Part shown: one piece after another, positions 23,140 to 28,597 of the stretch
Layout: every line of letters begins with the position of its first letter
Position numbering within the stretch: position 1 is the first letter of the stretch
NCBI GenBank assembly: GCA_900544075.1
Contig: UQTJ01000038.1
Span: 1-28,597, forward strand
DNA from: an uncultured Bacteroides sp.
GTDB lineage: Bacteria; Bacteroidota; Bacteroidia; Bacteroidales; Bacteroidaceae
Length of the DNA stretch: 28,597 nucleotides
Direction: 5' to 3'
Position numbers and translations under genes: made by a program
Notes under the pieces: model-generated
Seen by the model: only the letters and a program-made list of their open reading frames with translations
The model's database searches: none
Told to the model about the DNA's origin: nothing

Positions 23140-24687
23140 TCAATATCCTTTATTCTGCTGTTGTGCTATAACAGGATTGGCATTAACCTCACTTACCGGA
23201 ATTGGGAGTATAGCCCTAAAATAAGTCCTGTCAAACTTTCTTGAATCTTCGTTCAGAGCATAATGCCATCCTATATTATCCTGACTTTCATAACGAACAA
23301 TAGTTTCATTGTTTCGCATAGCATCAAAGAAGCGGTGGCCCTCACCAACCAGTTCTTTACGACGCTCCATCAAGACCCTCTCAAGGGTTATATCACCCGC
23401 ATCAACCACATTTGCCGAGTTAGCATCTACCGAGCGTGCCTTGATAAGTTCATTCAGATATCTGACAGCATCATCCACTGCGCTTCCACCCAACTTCACT
23501 CCAGCCTCAGCAGCATTCAGATACACCTCAGAAAGTCTGAGTATAGGAAGATTCTGCAAACGCGGATCTCCTTGCTGCCCTTTCGGGAACTTATTTATAA
23601 ACACAGGCTCCTCACCATATTTCTTGTAAAGGTCAGTCGGTTTACCTTTATCGTCTGTTTTCACCTGAACAGGCAGTATAACATTGATTCTGACATCATT
23701 CTGATCAGCCTTTAGCATATCCACAAACGATTTTGTACAAATAGCATCTGCATATCCGTCTTCATTATACAGATAGCCTATACCTTCTCGGTCAGCCCAA
23801 TCGTCAGTACCATTATTTATAAGCTCAAACATCATCTCCTTTGTGTGCTTGGCGCTCATCTTATCCCATGCATCCGCATATTCATCAGCAGCCCACAAAT
23901 CGTATGGAGAGTTCTCTATTATATTCTTGGCTGTTGACAAAGCCAAAGCGTCTTCGCCTTTATACAGATAAACACGAGTAAGCAAAGCCTCTGCAGCCCA
24001 CTGGTCAATAAATCCCTGTTTTTCACCTACCTTCACCGATTTATGCAAAGCGCCGGAATTAACAGCATCTGTCAAGTCCTCAATAACTTTCTCATAAATC
24101 TTGGCTACAGTTTCTCTACCTTGCTGAGCATCAGTCGGCAGTGCAGTATCAACAAACGGAACACCTAAAGAATTCCCATTATCACTTGTATAAGGATTTC
24201 CATATATTCTCACCAAATCAAAATGTACCAATGCTCTCACAACCTTGGCCTGCGCATAAATATCATTTATTTCCTTCTGATACTTGTCTGCATCAGAAAT
24301 CGTTTTCTTCTCTACAGCTTCTATAATCCTGTTGGCACGGCGTATCACATTATACGGAATATTCCATATTGCCGGAGCATCATCTACCGTATATCTCATC
24401 TCGTAACACGATGATGTACGCATACCCTGATCCCTTGCCTGCATATCGTCACCGCGGACATCTCCATAATAGAACATTCTTGCTGCATAATATTCATTAT
24501 ACTTGGAATTACCCTGAAGCCCGTCGTACATTCCATACATGGCAGTTTTGGTATCATTATAGTTAGTTATGGCCTGACTAGTAGGAATACCGTTCGAAGG
24601 AGTCTGATCCAGCCAGTTGTTCACACATGACGAAAAGCCCAATGCAGCCACCGTCAATATAAACGACTTATATATTTTAGTTATCAT
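23140..24687 (-). CDS. SusD/RagB-family nutrient-binding outer-membrane lipoprotein
   Basis: This encodes 515 aa. The N-terminus MITKIYKSFILTVAALGFSSC is a lipoprotein signal with the Cys at position 21, so the protein should sit on the cell surface over its SusC partner. The SusD fold is recognisable from the TPR-like helices (QAKVVRALVHFDLVRIYGNPY near 145-165), LRLSEVYLNAAEAGVKLG, the MERRKELVGEGHRFFDAMR segment and the C-terminal AILPIPVSEVNANPVIAQ. It binds a ligand, usually an oligosaccharide, and delivers it to the transporter. The ligand cannot be inferred. It starts 21 bases after the susC stop. Confidence 0.95.
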   Translation of the reverse strand: MITKIYKSFILTVAALGFSSCVNNWLDQTPSNGIPTSQAITNYNDTKTAMYGMYDGLQGNSKYNEYYAARMFYYGDVRGDDMQARDQGMRTSSCYEMRYTVDDAPAIWNIPYNVIRRANRIIEAVEKKTISDADKYQKEINDIYAQAKVVRALVHFDLVRIYGNPYTSDNGNSLGVPFVDTALPTDAQQGRETVAKIYEKVIEDLTDAVNSGALHKSVKVGEKQGFIDQWAAEALLTRVYLYKGEDALALSTAKNIIENSPYDLWAADEYADAWDKMSAKHTKEMMFELINNGTDDWADREGIGYLYNEDGYADAICTKSFVDMLKADQNDVRINVILPVQVKTDDKGKPTDLYKKYGEEPVFINKFPKGQQGDPRLQNLPILRLSEVYLNAAEAGVKLGGSAVDDAVRYLNELIKARSVDANSANVVDAGDITLERVLMERRKELVGEGHRFFDAMRNNETIVRYESQDNIGWHYALNEDSRKFDRTYFRAILPIPVSEVNANPVIAQQQNKGY

Positions 24688-24708
24688 AATCTTTCTTGTT
24701 TATTAAAA

Positions 24709-27700
24709 TTAAAATCCTATTTCCATACCGAAAGTAACCGTTCTCAACGACGGAGTTTCAAAAGTACAAAGTCCGTTAACAGGAGTTTCCGGGTCTACAT
24801 ATAGGTCTTTCGACTTCCAAGTAAGCAAGTTATTAGCCGCTACATAAGCTCTAACCTTGCCTAACCCTAATTTACTGCTCAGATTAGACGGGATAGTAAA
24901 ACCGACAGTCAGATTCTTTATACGCAGATGGTCTGTCGACATCAGCCAGCGGGAAGAAGAAATATTCTTATTTCCATAAGCAAATTGCGGAAGCTTAGCA
25001 TTATCATCCGGTTTCTGCCATGTATCCTCTATCTTATAGTATGCAGGTACATTACCTATATAATTATAAGTACCTCCATTAGACTGCAACCATGTAGCAT
25101 AGTCAAACGCATGTCCTCCAATAGAATACGTCAATGTCATATTAAAGTCAATGAACTTCCAGCTTACAAAGTTTGTCAATCCGCCCTGAACCTTAGGCTC
25201 TATAGCACCAACAATGGTTTTATTTGCTTCCGAAGAGTTTGTGGTAGTTTCACGACTTCCATTCTCACCATTAATATAATACAGTTCCTTACCGGTCTTA
25301 GAATCAACTCCGGCATATTCATACGCATATATAGAATAATAAGGCTCTCCTACTCTGTGGATAAGCGGTCCGCTAATCATTTCATTCTGGTTACCATCCA
25401 GTTTCAGCAAAGTATTTCTGTTATGACTGATGTTGAAAGTAGTAGTCCATGTCCAGTTTTTATTCTGAATGTTAGTAGATCTAAGTTCAAACTCAACACC
25501 ACGGTTTCTCATCTCTCCTACATTCATCAAAGTATTTGCAACACCTTTCTGGTCAATGATACCGGTAACACCTGATATAGCTTTATTCATCAACAAATCC
25601 TTTGTATCACGGTTATACCACTCAATAGTCATCGACAGTCTGCTCCACAGAGTCACATCCAGACCAATATTAGTGGCATAATTCTTCTCCCATCGCATAT
25701 TCGGGTTTTCTACTCTCATTTCTGCAGAGCCACCATTACCCTTATAGTTATATCCGAATCCGAAAACGCCCAAATAACCATAATAGTCTGTCGGCTGAGT
25801 ACCGTTTACACCATACGAAGCACGCAGCTTTACATCAGTCAGCACATCTTTTACATCATCCATAAATGATTCTCCGGATATTCTCCACGAACCTGATACA
25901 GACCAGAAATCTCCCCAGCGGCTGTCGCGCGACAGTCTTGAACTACCATCACGACGATAGCTTCCACTGAAATAATACTTATCAGCAAAATCATAATTCA
26001 GTCGTCCAAGGAAAGAAGTCATCCTATATTTACTTACGGAACTTGACGCTCTGGTGTTACCGGCATTCTCTATCTCAGGCAAATACGATGGATAAGTATT
26101 ACCATTCGCATATACATACTCATAGCCGTAATCTTCCGTTTCAAATCCAAGCAAAACATCAAAATTATGATTTTCAGCGACAGTCTTGTTATAAGTCAGC
26201 TGAGTCTGAGTATTCAGCTTTGCCAAATTCGTCATAACCCTCTGCATAACACCATTCGATGAGCGACCGTCATTTGAGCGTGGGTCCCACCAAACCCTTT
26301 CATTATTCTGACTGAAATCATAACTTATTATTTCCTTCAGATTAAGATTCTCCCATATATTCCATGTAGCACCTAACGAACCCATAAAACGGTTCACCAC
26401 ACTTCTGTTATAGTTATAAGTTTCTGTCTGTACCGGATTGGCACCATTCAACGCCGGGAAGACAGTACTGAAAGAGCCATCCTCGTTATAAGGGAAAGTA
26501 GACGGAGAAGCCGTCATAGCATAACACATCACAGGGTTTGCAAAACTTGTAGCTTCGTTATTAACATTCTGAGTAGAATTTGTAAACATGGCACTGGCAT
26601 CAATAGACACACGGTCAGCCTTATGATTAACACTCATTCTACCGGTAAATCTTTCGTAACCCGAAACATTAGTAATACCATCTTGCTTGGTATATGAGAA
26701 TGAGGTATAGAAATGAGTCTTTTCCGAACCACCCTGAGCGCTTACTTCATAATTTTGATGGGTACCTTTTCTGAAAAGCACATCTTTCCAGTCCGTATAA
26801 CCGGACCATGGCTCAGCAGCATACGAATCAATCTTACTGTCCGCATAAGCAATCGCCTCAGCCTCCGACTTTCCGGCATTAAGCATATAATTCTTCAATC
26901 CCAGATGAAGAATTTCACGTCTTTCCACACCATTCAGAATAGGACGATAATTAATAGCCATATCAGACATACCCCAGTCGGCCTTCACATTGAATTTGGT
27001 TTTTCCTGCAGAACCGCGCTTTGTGGTAATAATAATAACCCCATTAGCAGCACGCGAACCATACAGTGAAGCCGCTGCCGCATCCTTAATCACAGTCATG
27101 GATTCAATATCATTACTATTAAGAGTAGCCATCAAACTGTTCCCGGAATTTGAATAAGAAAATTCGCTGACATTACCATTCAGCATAGGCACACCGTCAA
27201 TAACATACAGAGGTTCGTTACTTGCATTAATAGAACCCATACCACGTATACGCACAGAAGCTACCGAACCAGGCTGTCCTGAGGTGGACGTAATCTGTAC
27301 ACCCGACACAGAACCGGCCAATCGGTCCTGAACACTAACCGAAGGAACATCCTTAAGTTTCTCTGTAGATACATTCGAAGCAGAACCCGTAAACGAAGAT
27401 TTCTTAAAGTTTCCATAACCTGTCACTACCACTTCATCCAGAACCTCCGTATCAGGATGCAGCACCACGTTAAGAGTAGGAGCAACAGCCACCTCCTCTG
27501 TTTTCATTCCAATAAAAGAAACGACCAATGTTTTTGCTGTTTCCGGGATGTTAGAAATACTGAAATTACCATCGATATCAGTCACAGTACCCACAGTAGT
27601 ACCTTTCACTAATACAGATGCACCTACAACAGGTAAGCCATCCTCACTTGATGTAACCGTACCGGTCACATTCGAGACTTGAGCATTTACCATACCTACC

Positions 27701-27744
27701 CATACGACGAGGCAGGAGATTAATAGCATCAATTTCCTTCTCAT
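24709..27744 (-). CDS. SusC/RagA-family TonB-dependent outer-membrane transporter
   Basis: This encodes 1011 aa. A signal peptide (MRRKLMLLISCLVVWVGMVNAQ) precedes a carboxypeptidase-regulatory-like domain, residues about 24-95 (VTGTVTSSEDGLPVVGASVLVKGT and GNFSISNIP). The TonB-box region EVLDEVVVTGYG follows near 99-110, then the plug with VRIRGMGSINASNEPLYVIDGVP and SLYGSRAANGVIIITTKRG. The rest is the 22-strand barrel ending in TFGMEIGF with terminal Phe. With SusD it imports large ligands using TonB energy. No N-terminal extension for an anti-sigma partner is present. Neighbouring sugar hydrolases or regulators are absent from this window. Confidence 0.96.
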   Translation of the reverse strand: MRRKLMLLISCLVVWVGMVNAQVSNVTGTVTSSEDGLPVVGASVLVKGTTVGTVTDIDGNFSISNIPETAKTLVVSFIGMKTEEVAVAPTLNVVLHPDTEVLDEVVVTGYGNFKKSSFTGSASNVSTEKLKDVPSVSVQDRLAGSVSGVQITSTSGQPGSVASVRIRGMGSINASNEPLYVIDGVPMLNGNVSEFSYSNSGNSLMATLNSNDIESMTVIKDAAAASLYGSRAANGVIIITTKRGSAGKTKFNVKADWGMSDMAINYRPILNGVERREILHLGLKNYMLNAGKSEAEAIAYADSKIDSYAAEPWSGYTDWKDVLFRKGTHQNYEVSAQGGSEKTHFYTSFSYTKQDGITNVSGYERFTGRMSVNHKADRVSIDASAMFTNSTQNVNNEATSFANPVMCYAMTASPSTFPYNEDGSFSTVFPALNGANPVQTETYNYNRSVVNRFMGSLGATWNIWENLNLKEIISYDFSQNNERVWWDPRSNDGRSSNGVMQRVMTNLAKLNTQTQLTYNKTVAENHNFDVLLGFETEDYGYEYVYANGNTYPSYLPEIENAGNTRASSSVSKYRMTSFLGRLNYDFADKYYFSGSYRRDGSSRLSRDSRWGDFWSVSGSWRISGESFMDDVKDVLTDVKLRASYGVNGTQPTDYYGYLGVFGFGYNYKGNGGSAEMRVENPNMRWEKNYATNIGLDVTLWSRLSMTIEWYNRDTKDLLMNKAISGVTGIIDQKGVANTLMNVGEMRNRGVEFELRSTNIQNKNWTWTTTFNISHNRNTLLKLDGNQNEMISGPLIHRVGEPYYSIYAYEYAGVDSKTGKELYYINGENGSRETTTNSSEANKTIVGAIEPKVQGGLTNFVSWKFIDFNMTLTYSIGGHAFDYATWLQSNGGTYNYIGNVPAYYKIEDTWQKPDDNAKLPQFAYGNKNISSSRWLMSTDHLRIKNLTVGFTIPSNLSSKLGLGKVRAYVAANNLLTWKSKDLYVDPETPVNGLCTFETPSLRTVTFGMEIGF

Positions 27745-28126
27745 AAATCTCTCTTGAATTTTAAATTTGTAAATAGTTTAGTTTGTTTAGTCAATCACAA
27801 ACTTATGAATTTTTTCTGAATATCTTTTCATTTTCATAGTAATAGCCTTATTTCTTAGATTTTTAATACAAAATTTGACGTTTTTCTTCTAAAAATTGTA
27901 TTTTAAAGCTGTTTTATAATATTTCTTTTAGAAACACATTAAAATTCAGTGCATTATGTTATAATTTTAAAAGACAAACAATACAATATGTTATTTTTAT
28001 ACCGATTTTATACAAATAATAACATATTAAAGAAAGTGACTAATATCATTAAATACACAAATAACATTCAATGAACGGATAATAAACACAAAATGAATAC
28101 TTAAAAGGAACGAAACAGGTACAATT
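27745..28126. other. AT-rich region upstream of susC
   Basis: These bases hold no plausible gene. The only promoter-like element is TAAGTTTG on the minus strand (27805-27798), 54 bases before the susC ATG, without a clear -33 box. ATGA recurs 22 bases apart at 28071 and 28093, close to the phased array that follows. The long AT-rich stretch may be a regulatory region for susC-susD. Confidence 0.4.
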
Positions 28127-28225
28127 TTCTATCGTTTGACAGCTGTCAGACATGTGGACGACAGCTGTCAAACATATGACCGACACGTGTCAAACATTCG
28201 TCCGACAGCTGTCAAACAACAACGG
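28127..28225. repeat. 11/22-bp phased palindrome array upstream of susC
   Basis: Eight consecutive 11-mers from 28138 are GACAGCTGTCA, GACATGTGGAC, GACAGCTGTCA, AACATATGACC, GACACGTGTCA, AACATTCGTCC, GACAGCTGTCA, AACAACAACGG. Odd units contain a 10-bp palindrome, GACAGCTGTC in three and GACACGTGTC in one. The variant changes two central bases yet remains a perfect palindrome. Even units contain shorter palindromes ACATGT and CATATG in the first two. The 11-mer before (28127-28137) shares CGT in register with even units. The array is about 390 bases upstream of the susC start and about 200 bases beyond the stop of the Rpn-type gene. Confidence 0.85.
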
Positions 28226-28358
28226 ACTTTAAGCATTTTAAAACTACATACAAACAGTTTTTGAACAAAACAACAAGCAAGCCCAAAGCAGATTATATGA
28301 ACCTGTGAAAGATGTGAAAGTGAAATTACACGTGTTTTGCCCCTTTATACACGTAAGT

Positions 28359-28394
28359 GTATTGCTTTTGAAATTCTCTCTTCAAAAGCAATAC
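28359..28394. other. Perfect 14-bp hairpin downstream of the Rpn-type gene
   Basis: GTATTGCTTTTGAA (28359-28372) pairs perfectly with TTCAAAAGCAATAC (28381-28394) around the loop ATTCTCTC. It lies 28 bases after the stop at 28422. No T-run follows on either strand, so it is not a classical terminator; it may be an RNA-stabilising stem or a protein site. ACACGT occurs at 28328 and 28349 on its left side. Confidence 0.6.
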
Positions 28395-28421
28395 AATGAA
28401 TTTAATTTCAAACTAAGGTTT

Positions 28422-28597
28422 TTATAAATATTCTGAAAGCTCATCTATTCCGATGTTCAGTTCTTTAGCAATATCACCATCAGAAAGCCCCTGTTTTCTG
28501 AAAAGTCCTATCATATTAGCAAGCATCTTGTTTTTAGCAGATAGTTCCTGGCTTTTGCTTTCAAGTTCTTGGCTTTTGCTTTCAAGTTCCTGGCTCT
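28422..28597 (-). CDS. 3' end of an Rpn-type nuclease / PD-(D/E)XK transposase-family gene
   Basis: The frame runs off the right edge on the minus strand and ends with TAA at 28424-28422. The visible 58 residues are the C-terminal tail only: SQELESK heptads repeated, then LSAKNKMLANMIGLFRKQGL and SDGDIAKELNIGIDELSEYL. Such heptad-repeat tails ending in a short helix-turn-helix-like ANMIGLFRKQGLS region are typical of Bacteroidales Rpn-family recombination-promoting nucleases, whose catalytic domain would lie outside the window. The heptads are encoded by 21-bp tandem repeats (28543-28563, 28564-28584, partial 28585-28597). The family assignment rests on the tail alone. Confidence 0.6.
   Translation of the reverse strand, partial: SQELESKSQELESKSQELSAKNKMLANMIGLFRKQGLSDGDIAKELNIGIDELSEYL

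Noticed and set aside
28138..28225. The 22-bp repeats as a small CRISPR array
   Set aside because: Repeats are palindromic and only about 10 bp, the intervening 12 bases are themselves similar between units, and no cas genes are visible. A phased palindrome array fits better.
28359..28394. Hairpin as a classical terminator of the Rpn-type gene
   Set aside because: The stem is strong but not followed by a T-run on either strand, so I listed it only as a hairpin.

Overview
The window looks like a chromosomal segment of a member of the Bacteroidales, probably Bacteroidaceae (Bacteroides/Phocaeicola-like). Reasons: a SusC/SusD outer-membrane pair, promoters of the Bacteroidota type (TAnnTTTG near -7, sometimes TTTG near -33), a Bacteroidales-style rplM-rpsI-rpsB-tsf cluster, GTG/ATG starts without strong Shine-Dalgarno sequences, and proteins such as DUF4250 and gamma carbonic anhydrase in familiar form. 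Genus assignment is inference.

Layout. 1-90: 3' part of tRNA-Asn(GTT) and a terminator. 90-800: a small accessory patch with a 61-aa antitoxin-like ORF and an internally deleted zeta-toxin-like gene. It is bracketed by a 19-bp direct repeat; the left copy lies in what looks like a vestigial 3' end of a homologue of the neighbouring outer-membrane gene. 770-2949 (-): outer-membrane protein and metallophosphoesterase lipoprotein. 3027-3914 (+): menA. 3935-4132: an unusual 11-bp phased repeat array filling the menA/ispF gap. 4131-5887 (-): rex, FAH-family hydrolase, ispF operon. 5999-6337 (+): SUI1/YciH-like factor, followed by a second 11-bp phased element and a terminator. 6797-10221 (+): gamma carbonic anhydrase, MsbA-like ABC exporter, pdxB. 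10391-12844 (+): acpP-fabF-rnc, with a near-perfect palindrome over the promoter. 12932-15969 (-): rplM-rpsI-rpsB-tsf, with periodic inverted arrays in two gaps. 16227-16712 (-): small secreted protein. 16955-21086 (-): purB-rluB-asnS. 21251-21427 (+): DUF4250. 21498-22961 (-): unknown 487-aa protein. 23140-27744 (-): susD and susC. 27745-28421: long regulatory gap with a third 11-bp phased palindrome array. 28422-28597 (-): 3' end of an Rpn-type nuclease gene.

Most genes are housekeeping: isoprenoid and menaquinone synthesis, redox sensing, fatty-acid synthesis, PLP synthesis, translation, purine synthesis. The SusC/SusD pair has no degradative enzymes or regulator beside it in this window.

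I see no complete new defence or biosynthetic system. The most unusual signal is non-coding: three intergenic elements with different sequences but the same strict 11-bp period and dyad symmetry. The second most unusual is the repeat-bracketed toxin remnant next to the tRNA.
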